DNA of 64,000 nucleotides from contig JABSOI010000011.1 in assembly GCA_013216015.1 (NCBI GenBank), forward strand, positions 1 through 64,000, read 5' to 3'. Below are positions 1-9,912 of the stretch, piece by piece. A program made the position numbers and the translations under genes. The stretch's first letter is position 1. The number at the start of each line of letters is the position of its first letter. The notes beneath the pieces were generated by a model. That model ran no database searches. It had not been told where the DNA came from and saw only the letters and a list, made by a program, of their open reading frames with translations. The DNA is from Alteromonadaceae bacterium (GTDB taxonomy: Bacteria; Pseudomonadota; Gammaproteobacteria; Enterobacterales; Alteromonadaceae).

Positions 1-171
1 CCCGAAAGAGAAGACTATGTAAAATCAACATTAATGTGAGTGCCCACACAAATTGCATGATAACTAATTGTTAAAGAACGTTATCTCGCCAACACTTTAA
101 AAGTGTAAAAAGATAACCGGTGTTAGTCGCATTCGCTAACCACCGTTGCTTCAAGCCTTGCCTGAAGCGAG
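1..171 (-). other. 5' leader of an rRNA operon (16S gene lies beyond the left edge)
   Basis: Read on the minus strand this stretch matches the conserved gammaproteobacterial 16S precursor leader: a boxA-like GTTCTTTAACA, then the TGTGTGGGCACTCACA block known from E. coli rrn leaders. Two stringent-type promoters lie directly upstream. The 16S gene itself is not in the window. The leader also holds imperfect stem-loops (around 118-155 and 150-170) of the kind that form the antitermination and RNase III processing region. The identification rests on pattern recognition of the leader and not on rRNA sequence. Confidence 0.85.
69..80 (-). promoter_or_regulatory. boxA antitermination element of the rrn leader
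   Basis: Minus-strand CGTTCTTTAACA, close to the E. coli boxA TGCTCTTTAACA. In known rrn operons the RNA copy binds NusB/NusE and makes the polymerase resist Rho. It lies about 90 bases downstream of the proximal promoter, a normal distance. Confidence 0.8.
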
Positions 172-177
172 ATGCGC

Positions 178-205
178 ATATTACGCTTCTCAGTTTTGAT
201 GTCAA
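178..205 (-). promoter_or_regulatory. rrn P2-like sigma-70 promoter
   Basis: Minus strand: TTGACA at 205-200, a 16-base spacer, and TAATAT at 183-178, followed by the GC-rich discriminator GCGCATC. That discriminator is typical of promoters under stringent (ppGpp/DksA) control. Transcription would start near 171 and run into the leader. Confidence 0.85.
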
Positions 206-336
206 CGTTTATTTTCAAGTTTTTCGAACTTCGAATTTCAATCGAAACTAAACGTTAAGTTGACTGTTTATTGCCTTCTAAGAAGACTTAACTTATCAAA
301 ACAGTTCCTTGAGTTTCCTCTTGGAAGTGGATGCGC

Positions 337-364
337 ATTTTAGACACTTTTAACTTTTGGTCAA
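337..364 (-). promoter_or_regulatory. rrn P1-like sigma-70 promoter
   Basis: Minus strand: TTGACC at 364-359, a 16-base spacer, and TAAAAT at 342-337, again followed by GCGCATCC. It has the same spacer length and discriminator as the promoter at 178-205, so the two form the usual tandem P1/P2 pair about 160 bases apart. The DNA upstream (365-450) is strongly A/T-rich, as an UP element would be. Confidence 0.8.
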
Positions 365-518
365 CCCTTTTTTGATATTATTTTGCATTAGTTATTTAAA
401 CGCATATGTTTTGTACAAACCACGTATTTATTGATGTTTAATTAAACAAAATGACTCAGAAACATCACTTCACCACTATGAACCAATCTATATAATTAAC
501 AACTGGCTGTTAATTATT

Positions 519-683
519 ATACCAATTGTATTAAGTTAGTGGTCAGGGATCGATATGGATAAATTTTCAAGATCACAATTTTTTTGCTCCAGACAAAAAC
601 TAAGTACCTACATCCATGTCGGCAACGTAGCTATTTGAAAATTAGACCATCGAGGGTGTTCACTTACTTAGTACAATTGGTAA
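519..683. repeat. Palindromic dispersed element, family A, copy 1
   Basis: About 165 bp bounded by inverted termini that begin ATACCAATTGTATTAAGT on the left and, read inward from the right, ATTACCAATTGTACTAAG. The right half shares a core (CCATGTCGnCAACG, then ATTAGACCAT and GAGGnTG) with the element at 16587-16745, so both belong to one family. No ORF is present, which fits a MITE-like non-autonomous element. It sits between the rrn promoters and the gamma-carbonic anhydrase gene. Confidence 0.7.
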
Positions 684-780
684 TACACTCTATATTCATT
701 AATTATTATCTAAAGCTGATCATGGTTTGCTAAAATAGACTTCTTTTTCTATTTATTACTTATCACTTAGGTTGATTAAT

Positions 781-1326
781 ATGAGTAAACAACACTTCCG
801 CTCTTACCGGGGCATCAGCCCTTCACTTGGTTTAGCAGTATATATTGATGATTCAGCAGTGCTTGGTGGCGATATAACTTTAGCTGATGATGTTAGTATT
901 TGGCCCCTGGTTGCTGCAAGGGGTGATGTGAATACAATAACCATTGGTGCCAGAACCAATATTCAAGATGGTACTGTCCTTCACGTTACCCGTAAAAGCA
1001 CAGAGAATCCTGAGGGGAACCTTTTAGCTATAGGAGAAGATGTAACTGTAGGTCATAAGTGTATGCTGCATGGTTGCGTACTTGGCGATCGAATTTTAGT
1101 AGGTATGGGTACGATTATTATGGATGGTGCAGTTGTCGAAGATGATGTTTTTATTGGAGCAGGTTCTTTAGTTCCGCCCAACAAAGTATTAAACAGTGGT
1201 TACCTTTATGTTGGCAACCCCGTTAAACAAATTAGACTATTGAAAGAAAGCGAATCAGATTTTTTGAAACAATCAGCTATTAACTATGTGGAACTTAAAA
1301 ACGAATACCTAGAACAGGAACAATAA
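781..1326 (+). CDS. yrdA: Gamma-carbonic anhydrase family protein (YrdA-like)
   Basis: A 181-residue left-handed beta-helix protein of the gamma-carbonic anhydrase family, built from hexapeptide repeats of the V-x-I-G-x-x type. Three histidines in the family's metal-binding positions are visible: H68 in TVLHV and H92 and H97 in GHKCMLHGC. It probably binds zinc or iron as a trimer; whether it hydrates CO2 in vivo is unproven for most members. I chose the ATG at 781 because TTAGG lies about 9 bases upstream; a TTG at 772 would sit on top of that site. It converges on the DUF1488 gene with only 32 bases between. The yrdA-yrdB-aroE neighbourhood is the same as in E. coli. Confidence 0.9.
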   Translation: MSKQHFRSYRGISPSLGLAVYIDDSAVLGGDITLADDVSIWPLVAARGDVNTITIGARTNIQDGTVLHVTRKSTENPEGNLLAIGEDVTVGHKCMLHGCVLGDRILVGMGTIIMDGAVVEDDVFIGAGSLVPPNKVLNSGYLYVGNPVKQIRLLKESESDFLKQSAINYVELKNEYLEQEQ

Positions 1327-1358
1327 TTATTCCAATTGATATGAATCATAGTTTAGAC

Positions 1359-1595
1359 CTAGTTTAAACATAATTTAATCACCCTATCTTCATTTGGCTC
1401 GTGCTCTTCGAGCCAATTTTCAACCGCATCTTCCCAATCAAATTTAGTCGCATCTGTAACAATACTATTTTTTGGGTAATTTTTTTCTTCAATTTGTACA
1501 GTTATATGTTCACCATCTAAAAACCCGGTAAAACACCATGCACACCTCTTTTCATCGAAATGTATGTCGTCGTTAAATAAAATTGATTGATTCAT
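1359..1595 (-). CDS. DUF1488 family protein (YrdB-like)
   Basis: A 78-residue acidic protein, recognised as DUF1488 from its overall pattern (N-terminal ILFNDDIHFD, central DWEDAVENWLEEHEP) and from its place next to aroE, where E. coli has yrdB. No catalytic motif, signal peptide or membrane segment is visible. It follows aroE on the same strand with 13 bases between and is likely co-transcribed. The function of the family is unknown. Confidence 0.8.
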   Translation of the reverse strand: MNQSILFNDDIHFDEKRCAWCFTGFLDGEHITVQIEEKNYPKNSIVTDATKFDWEDAVENWLEEHEPNEDRVIKLCLN

Positions 1596-1608
1596 TTATT
1601 ACACCAAT

Positions 1609-2430
1609 CTAATTGTTATTTTCTAAACTTGCTCTTAAAGATTGTAATACCTGTTCAGTCTCAGGCATCACACCGCGCCATAAATTAAAACTTTCTGCCG
1701 CCTGCCCCACCAGCATTCCTAAACCATCTATCAGTTTTTCAGATCCCGATTGCTTAGCCCATTCTAAAAAAGGCGTTAATCCTTGACCATAAACCATATC
1801 ATAACAAACAGTATCACTATGAATTAGCTGTTCAGCTATTGGCGGAACATTACCACTTAAACTTGCCGAGGTAGCATTAATAATGACATCATAATGTTTA
1901 TTCGCAATTTGCTCAAATCCACAGGCAGACAACTTGTCGCTATTAAACTGTCGACATAAATCTTGTGCTTTACTTACTGTTCGATTAGCGATAATAATAG
2001 AATTTGGTTGCTGTTCAAGTAAAGGTAATATAACTCCTTTTGCAGCTCCGCCAGCTCCAAGGAACAAAATATTTACTCCTTTAATACCAACCTGATTTTG
2101 TAGCAGATCTTTGACTAAACCCAAACCATCAGTATTGTCGCCAAATATTTGTCCATTGTTAATACTGAGTGTATTAACAGCTCCGGCAAGTTGGGCACGT
2201 TCACTTAACTGATCACATAAAGCCAATGCCTGTTCTTTAAATGGCACTGTAATATTTGCCCCTTTTCCACCCGCAATAACAAATTGTTTTATTGTTTGGG
2301 CAAAGGTATCTAACGGGACAAATTCACTTTGATAACATAATTGTTGTTCTGTGCTTTTAGCAAACGCGGTGTGAATAAAAGGTGAACGAGATTGCTTGAT
2401 GGGATTACCGTAAACGCGATATTGGTCCAT
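1609..2430 (-). CDS. aroE: Shikimate dehydrogenase
   Basis: A 273-residue NADP-dependent enzyme that reduces 3-dehydroshikimate to shikimate in the chorismate pathway. The N-terminal substrate site NPIKQSRSPFIH (residues 9-20), the TVPFK motif with the catalytic lysine (about residue 66), the Rossmann loop GAGGAAKG (about 126-133) and the NADP-selecting NRT motif are all visible. Length equals E. coli AroE (272). It lies downstream of hemF on the same strand with a 113-base gap. Its product feeds aromatic amino acid, folate and quinone synthesis. Confidence 0.97.
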   Translation of the reverse strand: MDQYRVYGNPIKQSRSPFIHTAFAKSTEQQLCYQSEFVPLDTFAQTIKQFVIAGGKGANITVPFKEQALALCDQLSERAQLAGAVNTLSINNGQIFGDNTDGLGLVKDLLQNQVGIKGVNILFLGAGGAAKGVILPLLEQQPNSIIIANRTVSKAQDLCRQFNSDKLSACGFEQIANKHYDVIINATSASLSGNVPPIAEQLIHSDTVCYDMVYGQGLTPFLEWAKQSGSEKLIDGLGMLVGQAAESFNLWRGVMPETEQVLQSLRASLENNN

Positions 2431-2543
2431 TAGAAAATATTGAAAAGGGAATTTGTTAATAGCCTATATGATACAGCTAGAAATTAAAATAAAAAAACAG
2501 CACATTTTAGTAAAGAACACTGTTTTTAGGTTAAGCTGTAATA

Positions 2544-4027
<1,484 letters not shown>

Positions 4028-4042
4028 CGTTATAAACCTTTA

Positions 4043-4546
4043 TTAACTTAACTTAGCTTGCATAGCTTCATCTTTTGCCAATAAAGCTACAGCATTAGCA
4101 ATACGTTCAGCTTTTACTTTATCGGCCATGCTTTGATCTGCAACACCTAAAATTTGTGCTGCCAAATAACCCGCATTTTTTGCTCCTGCTTTACCAATTG
4201 CAACTGTTGCAACCGGAATACCGCCAGGCATCATAACTGTTGATAATAAAGCATCATGACCCTGTAAAGGACCACAATCTACCGGGACACCAATAACAGG
4301 TCGTGTTGTCATACCAGCCACTGCACCAGCTAAATGTGCAGCCAAACCAGCAGCGCAAATAAATACTTTACAACCACGTTCTTCCGCATCTTTAACGTAA
4401 GCTTTTGTAGCATCAGGAGTTCTATGTGCAGAACGTACGCGTACTTCATGCGTAATACCAAACTGTTTTAAAATATCTATAGTGGCCTGCATAACAGGTA
4501 AATCAGAATCTGAGCCCATTAATATGGCGACAAAGGTTGATGACAT
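4043..4546 (-). CDS. purE: N5-carboxyaminoimidazole ribonucleotide mutase
   Basis: A 167-residue PurE that interconverts N5-CAIR and CAIR in purine synthesis. The phosphate-binding MGSDSD (residues 10-15), SAHRTP (about 39-44) and the [16 protein letters not shown] block are visible. It differs from E. coli PurE in having [10 protein letters not shown] where E. coli has AGAGGAAHLPG, and [11 protein letters not shown] in place of ALSGVDSLYS. In many relatives purK follows immediately; here tsaC follows and no purK is in the window. PurK must be encoded elsewhere, or this PurE works directly with CO2. I call it class I-like from the SAHRTP and HL motifs. Confidence 0.95.
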   Translation of the reverse strand: MSSTFVAILMGSDSDLPVMQATIDILKQFGITHEVRVRSAHRTPDATKAYVKDAEERGCKVFICAAGLAAHLAGAVAGMTTRPVIGVPVDCGPLQGHDALLSTVMMPGGIPVATVAIGKAGAKNAGYLAAQILGVADQSMADKVKAERIANAVALLAKDEAMQAKLS

Positions 4547-4625
4547 AGTGTTTCTCTTAAAAATATTAGAATTTAGGGGGTTATATACCTAAGCAGTTTA
4601 AGTAACAACCAATTTAATCATATTA

Positions 4626-5201
4626 TTATAAAGGTTTACTCTTGTAGGTGCATTTCTTTTCTGGGCAAACTAACACTTCACCATTTGCCATATGTCGTTT
4701 AACCAAAACTGGCCAATTACATTCAGGACAAGATTGCGCCACAGGTGGATAGTTCAGAACATATTTACACTTAGGATAGTTATTACAAGAATAAAAGATT
4801 TTACCAAATCGGTTGGTTTTTTCAAACAACTCACCCTTCAATTTATTTTTCTGACATTGAGGACAAGCAATATTTACATCATCCTGATGATGAGTTTCTT
4901 CAATATGGTGACACGCAGGGTAATTTGTACACCCGATAAACATGCCATAACGACCTTTCTTAACGGCTAAATTATTACCACATAAAGGACATTCTGTTCC
5001 GGCAAGCACATTATCTTCAATACGCTCGTGTTCTACAACAGGCCGGGTATATTGGCAAGATGGGTAATTTGAACAGCCTAAAAACGAACCTGATTTACCA
5101 TGTTTAATAGTAAGCTCAGAGCCACAATCAGGACAAACCTCATAGGCTTTTTCAAGCGCATGCTCATGAAGGGTAAATAATGGGCGATCGGAATTTGACA
5201 T
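4626..5201 (-). CDS. Zinc-ribbon protein with topoisomerase-type C4 fingers (YrdD-like)
   Basis: A 191-residue protein made almost entirely of four CxxC-n-CxxxxxC zinc ribbons, starting at CPDCGSEL, CPLCGNNL, CPQCQKNK and CPECNWPV. The type matches the C-terminal fingers of DNA topoisomerase I, but there is no topoisomerase catalytic domain. E. coli yrdD sits in the same neighbourhood. Such fingers bind single-stranded nucleic acid; the cellular role is not established. The start is unusual: GAGG and the ATG both lie in the 3' arm of a perfect 12-bp hairpin (5199-5233). It follows smg on the same strand with a 116-base spacer made largely of two hairpins. Confidence 0.88.
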   Translation of the reverse strand: MSNSDRPLFTLHEHALEKAYEVCPDCGSELTIKHGKSGSFLGCSNYPSCQYTRPVVEHERIEDNVLAGTECPLCGNNLAVKKGRYGMFIGCTNYPACHHIEETHHQDDVNIACPQCQKNKLKGELFEKTNRFGKIFYSCNNYPKCKYVLNYPPVAQSCPECNWPVLVKRHMANGEVLVCPEKKCTYKSKPL

Positions 5202-5233
5202 AATAACCTCAACGTACGATAGAGGTTATTATG
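5199..5233 (-). promoter_or_regulatory. Perfect hairpin enclosing the ribosome site and start codon
   Basis: Arms CATAATAACCTC and GAGGTTATTATG are perfect 12-bp complements around an 11-base loop. In the minus-strand mRNA the second arm contains GAGG (Shine-Dalgarno), a 5-base spacer, and the AUG of the zinc-ribbon gene, so folding would hide both. The loop contains the palindrome CGTACG. At DNA level it could equally be an operator for a dimeric protein. Confidence 0.75.
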
Positions 5234-5273
5234 CCATGATTCGTAATAAATTTTTTATAATCTTTTTTGTCTT

Positions 5274-5315
5274 ATGTTTTTTATCTAAAATTTACTAAAA
5301 TGAGATAAAAAACAT
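5274..5315 (-). repeat. AT-rich 13-bp perfect hairpin just after smg
   Basis: ATGTTTTTTATCT and AGATAAAAAACAT are perfect 13-bp complements separated by 16 bases, beginning 2 bases past the smg stop. It is too GC-poor for a classical terminator. It may be a weak terminator, an mRNA 3' stabiliser or a processing site between smg and the zinc-ribbon gene. Confidence 0.55.
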
Positions 5316-5317
5316 CA

Positions 5318-5791
5318 TTAATGCAAAGGTCCTTCCTGCTCATCAAATATTAAATCTTCCATTTGAGAATAAGCATTTTCCTTACCTGGTACATTAAATA
5401 ACACCATTAAGACCACCCACTTCAAGTCTTCCATAACGAAATATTGAGTATCCAGTTCCATTACACGATCGATTACCATTTCTCTGGTAGAAAAATCGAG
5501 CACCTTAACTTGTTCTAGAAACATTAAAAATCCACGACAATCGGTGTCTAAAATTTCCATTTCTTCTGTAGTATAAATTCGTGTTGATTTGCCCGTAACT
5601 CGGGTTAAATACGGATAAGCATCACTATCTTGAAGTGCTGCCAACTTTTCTAACCAATTTAGTGCCTTATAAATTTCATCTTGATGAAATCCAGCACGGG
5701 TTAACTCATCGGTTAGCACATCATGATCAACCATTACTTCTGCTTCACTATGAATATAATTTTCAAAAAGGTACATCAATATATCAAACAT
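5318..5791 (-). CDS. smg: Smg family protein (DUF494)
   Basis: A 157-residue protein, the same length as E. coli Smg, with the family N-terminus [16 protein letters not shown] and the C-terminal [17 protein letters not shown]. It has no signal peptide or membrane segment. The family's biochemical role is unknown, but smg follows dprA in many gammaproteobacteria, as here (38 bases downstream). The two are probably one transcript. Confidence 0.92.
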   Translation of the reverse strand: MFDILMYLFENYIHSEAEVMVDHDVLTDELTRAGFHQDEIYKALNWLEKLAALQDSDAYPYLTRVTGKSTRIYTTEEMEILDTDCRGFLMFLEQVKVLDFSTREMVIDRVMELDTQYFVMEDLKWVVLMVLFNVPGKENAYSQMEDLIFDEQEGPLH

Positions 5792-5829
5792 AATTAGCCC
5801 CTATTGCATGTACATTCCAAGCTAAATAG

Positions 5830-6963
5830 TTATTCACTATTTAATCTAAGGTAACCGCCAGGTACAGCTGCTACCAATCCCTTGAGTTCCAGTATTGTCA
5901 GCCGAGTTAATACTTCCTCTATGGGAAGTTCACTTCGGGAAACCACTACGTCAACAGGAGTGATTTCATATCCCACACTAGCCAACAATGGTTCGATAAA
6001 CAAGTCCTCATTTACACTTTTTGCTAATTTTTTTTCTACATCACCTACCAATTCATGAATACTACTTAAGTTTAGACCAAGTTGCTGTGAAAAATCCAAC
6101 TCTTCTACTATGTCGGCAATATCAGTAACAAGTTTAGCGCCCTGCTTAATGAGCCAATGACAACCCTGCGCTTGTGGATTATTAATACTGCTTGGTATTG
6201 CAAATACGTCTCTATTTTGTTCCATTGCACTTCGTGCAGTGATCAGGGAACCACTTTTCATGGTTGCTTCAACCACTAAAACACCAAAACTCAAACCGCT
6301 GATCAAACGATTTCGTCTGGGGAAGTGTCCTGGCTTAGGTAAAGTTCCGGGAATAAACTCACTCACTATTGCCCCTTCAGCCTTCAAAATTTCTTCCGCT
6401 AAATATCTGTGCCTATGCGGATAAACTTTATCAAGACCTGTTGCAACCACGGCAATTGTTTTACCTTGCCCTTTTAATGCCCCCTTATGAGCTGCTGCAT
6501 CAATACCTATTGCTAAACCACTCGTTATCACGATAGATTCATTAACCAAGCGTTCAGCCATTTTACTTGCCGTATCCCGGCCATTGACGCTAGAAGAACG
6601 ACTGCCCACTATTGCCAATTGTCTTTTTTGTAACAATTCTGCATTCCCTTGAACAAAAAGAACAAGGGGTGGATCATATATTTGCTTTAATAAATTTGAA
6701 TATTTAGGATCATCAAAAACAATAATTTCACAATTACACTGTTTACTTGCCAAAATAATCGCATTTATTTTGTTCCAATCAGGCGAACGTATCATGGCAA
6801 TTTGTTTAGTAGACAAACCGTATGCTGCAAGTGACGGTGTAGAAAATGAGGATGAAAATAGCTCGTTTAACCCTATTGAATCAACCAAGCTCAATTTTTT
6901 ATGAATAGCCAACCTTGATACTAACTTCAAAGCTAACCAATAATGAATATTTGTTTTTGACAC
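5830..6963 (-). CDS. dprA: DNA-processing protein DprA/Smf
   Basis: A 377-residue Rossmann-like single-stranded DNA binding protein that loads RecA onto incoming DNA during natural transformation. The core motifs are VGSRSSSVNGRD (about residues 118-129), TSGLAIGIDAAAHKGAL (about 147-163), PHRHR, FPRRNRLISGLS and the ITARSAMEQNRDVFAIP segment. A C-terminal winged-helix region (about 310-375) matches DprA domain 3. It is probably in an operon with smg. Its presence does not prove competence, since smf is found in many non-transformable relatives. Confidence 0.95.
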   Translation of the reverse strand: MSKTNIHYWLALKLVSRLAIHKKLSLVDSIGLNELFSSSFSTPSLAAYGLSTKQIAMIRSPDWNKINAIILASKQCNCEIIVFDDPKYSNLLKQIYDPPLVLFVQGNAELLQKRQLAIVGSRSSSVNGRDTASKMAERLVNESIVITSGLAIGIDAAAHKGALKGQGKTIAVVATGLDKVYPHRHRYLAEEILKAEGAIVSEFIPGTLPKPGHFPRRNRLISGLSFGVLVVEATMKSGSLITARSAMEQNRDVFAIPSSINNPQAQGCHWLIKQGAKLVTDIADIVEELDFSQQLGLNLSSIHELVGDVEKKLAKSVNEDLFIEPLLASVGYEITPVDVVVSRSELPIEEVLTRLTILELKGLVAAVPGGYLRLNSE

Positions 6964-7065
6964 TTGTCTCCTCCTTAAGAACTGGTCTGTAATTGTTATT
7001 CCACCTACAACTAACTTTCAATATACTCAAACTACTTGCAGTGGAAAATGCCTTTTATTGAGTTA

Positions 7066-8130
7066 TTAAATCTTCGCAGGGGAAGTAACTACATCATCAA
7101 ATCTAACCGATTTTTTTGTTTTTAAAATCAACCCCATACTGACTTTTTGATACACTTTGAAAATCATCAAGTTACCAATAATTTCCTCGGGCATAACAAA
7201 ATCGGAAACATCTTTACTATAAATGGGGCCATTTCTTGTTTCTATAACCCCTGGACTTTTACGTTTTATTGATAAAACATCGCCTTGCAAAATTGCATCT
7301 TGCTGACCACGATTTATCATAACCACATCTAATTTACCAAATTCACGACCAACTGTAGTCAATTTAATTATCATGCCACGAACAGATTTATTTGCGGCCT
7401 GCATTGTAAAATATGCTGGTAATAACTGACCTTCATTGACAGGCATAACATAATAACCAGCACGTATTCCCTGTTTAACACTATCTACATATAAAGTTGC
7501 AGGGACCTTATTATTTAATTCCCCTGCCCTGATAGCCTTTGCCGTTGCTATTAATGTTGAATAACTTCCTAATTTTTCGCCTGTTTGAGGATCAATAATG
7601 GCACTGCCTTTTTGATAAATTGCATAAGATTTTCCAACCTCCAACTCACCTTTTACATAAACTTTAAACCCTTCAATACTCGATGTATAACCTTCATCAC
7701 TACCAATAACAACAGGCAAAGCACTAATTAGTTCATCAGTAATAATATTATTGTATTTGATATAAGGAGAGATCACGCTTAGGGGAAGCGTAGTAATTGG
7801 ATTTTGTTCTTTTAGTTTAGTACGAATTTTAGGTGACCATTTTAATACGGGTTTGCCTTTAACAAGCATAGGTTGCCCTTGTTTATCATAAACCAAACTC
7901 AACTTATCACCCGGATAAATTAAATGCGGGTTTTTAATCTCAGAATTCCAACGCCATAATTTAGGCCATAACCAAGGCTTGTTTAAAAATACGCCTGAGA
8001 TATCCCATAAGGTATCTCCTTTTTTTACCACATAAGATTTTGGTGCATTCGGTTTTATTGTCAACTCATCTGCAACAATAAACATCGAAAATGAAACGCT
8101 AAGAACTATCAATAGTATTTTTTTTAGCAT
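7066..8130 (-). CDS. LysM-domain exported protein
   Basis: A 354-residue protein with an N-terminal signal peptide (basic MLKK, hydrophobic 5-20) followed by one LysM domain (YVVKKGDTLWDISGVFLN, about residues 33-80), which binds peptidoglycan glycan. The remaining 270 residues show no catalytic motif. The gene sits head-to-head with def and 102 bases upstream of dprA, an order seen in Vibrio and Alteromonadales genomes. It is probably a periplasmic envelope factor. Confidence 0.85.
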   Translation of the reverse strand: MLKKILLIVLSVSFSMFIVADELTIKPNAPKSYVVKKGDTLWDISGVFLNKPWLWPKLWRWNSEIKNPHLIYPGDKLSLVYDKQGQPMLVKGKPVLKWSPKIRTKLKEQNPITTLPLSVISPYIKYNNIITDELISALPVVIGSDEGYTSSIEGFKVYVKGELEVGKSYAIYQKGSAIIDPQTGEKLGSYSTLIATAKAIRAGELNNKVPATLYVDSVKQGIRAGYYVMPVNEGQLLPAYFTMQAANKSVRGMIIKLTTVGREFGKLDVVMINRGQQDAILQGDVLSIKRKSPGVIETRNGPIYSKDVSDFVMPEEIIGNLMIFKVYQKVSMGLILKTKKSVRFDDVVTSPAKI

Positions 8131-8255
8131 GCTACCCTGCCTATTATCACGTATAAATGACGCATTTAACTTAAACCACTATTAATAATTAAAATTAATG
8201 GCTAAAATTGAAACATAACACTCTATATGAATTTTCGCGAATTCTTTTTAATAAT

Positions 8256-8765
8256 ATGACTATTTTATCCGTTTTACGATTCCCAGATGAAAGATTAAGA
8301 AAAAAAGCAGCAAATATTGTTCAAGTAGATGATAAAATTCGAACCACTGTCGATGACATGTTTGAAACTATGTATGCTGAAAAGGGGGTTGGACTTGCCG
8401 CCACACAAGTAGATATACAACAACGCATTGTTGTTATAGATGTCTCTGAAAATAAAGAAAACCCCATTGTGCTGATAAATCCCAAAATTATTAAGAAAAG
8501 TGAAGATACTTTTATTAATGAAGAAGGATGTTTATCTGTTCCAGGCTGTTATGCCCAGGTTGATAGGCATACTACCTGTACGGTTAAAGCACTTGATCGC
8601 AATGGTGATGAATTTACCCTCGACGGTGAGGAATTGTTAAGTATCTGCATTCAGCATGAACTTGATCATTTAGAAGGTATTTTGTTTGTTGATTATTTAT
8701 CTCCATTGAAGCGCCAGCGAATTAAAACAAAATTAGAAAAAGAAGCACGTTTAGAAAAACAGTAA
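8256..8765 (+). CDS. def: Peptide deformylase
   Basis: A 169-residue metalloenzyme that removes the formyl group from nascent N-terminal methionine. All three signature motifs are present: GVGLAATQ (about residues 44-51), EGCLSVPG (about 89-96) and the metal-binding QHELDHLEG (about 132-140). I start it at the ATG at 8256 ([14 protein letters not shown]), which gives exactly the E. coli length; an in-frame TTG at 8208 would add 16 residues without family similarity. It is followed 56 bases later by fmt, which adds the formyl group. Confidence 0.96.
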   Translation: MTILSVLRFPDERLRKKAANIVQVDDKIRTTVDDMFETMYAEKGVGLAATQVDIQQRIVVIDVSENKENPIVLINPKIIKKSEDTFINEEGCLSVPGCYAQVDRHTTCTVKALDRNGDEFTLDGEELLSICIQHELDHLEGILFVDYLSPLKRQRIKTKLEKEARLEKQ

Positions 8766-8821
8766 TGCGTAATTGTACGTAACAACACAGCACAATCAGA
8801 ATAATTTCAGGATAAATACTC

Positions 8822-9817
8822 TTGTCAAAACCACTAAATATAGTTTTTGCCGGCACTCCGGACTTCGCAGCTAAGCATTTAGCCGCCCTAATCAATTCTG
8901 AGCACAATGTCTTAGCGGTTTATTGTCCCCCGGACAAACCCGCAGGACGCGGAAAAAAACTTACCGCGTGTGCTACAAAAGAGCTCGCTTTATCTCACGG
9001 TATTACCGTTGAACAACCAAAAAACTTTAAAGAGCGTATAATTCAAGAAATACTGGCTCAGTATAATGCCGATGTTATGGTAGTCGTTGCTTACGGTTTA
9101 CTTTTACCCGAAGTTATTTTAAATACGCCCAGACTAGGCTGTATTAATGTTCATGGCTCAATATTGCCTAAATGGCGCGGTGCAGCTCCAATACAGCGGT
9201 CATTGGAAAAAGGTGATGCACAAACCGGCGTAACAATAATGCAGATGGATAAAGGTTTAGATACTGGCGACATGATATTAACCGCTCGTTGCCCTATTAC
9301 CGATAAAGATACCAGTGCCAGTTTATACGAAAAATTAGCTCTGCTTGGCCCTGATGCCCTGTTAGAGTCTTTAGCCATGATGGCAAGAGGTACCTACCCC
9401 AGAGAGCAACAGAATAACGAACTTGCGACTTATGCAACTAAATTGGATAAAGCCGAAGCAGAGCTGAATTGGCAGTTAAGTGCCGATGAATTAGATCGTA
9501 AAATTCGCGCTTATAATCCTTGGCCAATTGCTCAATTCACATTCACAGAATTTGTTGATAAAGAAAAAACTAAAGAACATCGTATTCGAATTTGGAAAGC
9601 TAGTGTTGTTGAAACAGATGAACAACAACAAGCCGGTACAATTTTAGCAGCTGATAAAAAAGGCATAGTGGTCGCGACTTCTCATCATGCTATTCGACTT
9701 GAGATGTTACAGCTTCCGGGTAAAAAAGCATTATCTGCTATTGATATTTTAAATGGCCGGAGCAATTGGTTTGCTGTTGGTCAATCAATTATGGGTACTT
9801 TAAGTGAATCAATTTAA
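8822..9817 (+). CDS. fmt: Methionyl-tRNA formyltransferase
   Basis: A 331-residue enzyme that formylates initiator Met-tRNA with 10-formyl-tetrahydrofolate. The N-terminal [14 protein letters not shown] and the catalytic-site block [17 protein letters not shown] (about residues 108-124) are visible, followed by the C-terminal OB-like tRNA-binding domain. The start is a TTG, supported by CAGGA about 10 bases upstream and by alignment with the E. coli N-terminus. It is slightly longer than E. coli Fmt (315). Confidence 0.96.
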   Translation: MSKPLNIVFAGTPDFAAKHLAALINSEHNVLAVYCPPDKPAGRGKKLTACATKELALSHGITVEQPKNFKERIIQEILAQYNADVMVVVAYGLLLPEVILNTPRLGCINVHGSILPKWRGAAPIQRSLEKGDAQTGVTIMQMDKGLDTGDMILTARCPITDKDTSASLYEKLALLGPDALLESLAMMARGTYPREQQNNELATYATKLDKAEAELNWQLSADELDRKIRAYNPWPIAQFTFTEFVDKEKTKEHRIRIWKASVVETDEQQQAGTILAADKKGIVVATSHHAIRLEMLQLPGKKALSAIDILNGRSNWFAVGQSIMGTLSESI

Positions 9818-9912
9818 AACTAGAGAAATTGAAATAAAACTGGTTATCTGGAACTTTTACCAGACCGTTTTACTAGAAAACTTTGATCAGAATATTTTGA
9901 CCAGGAAAAAAT

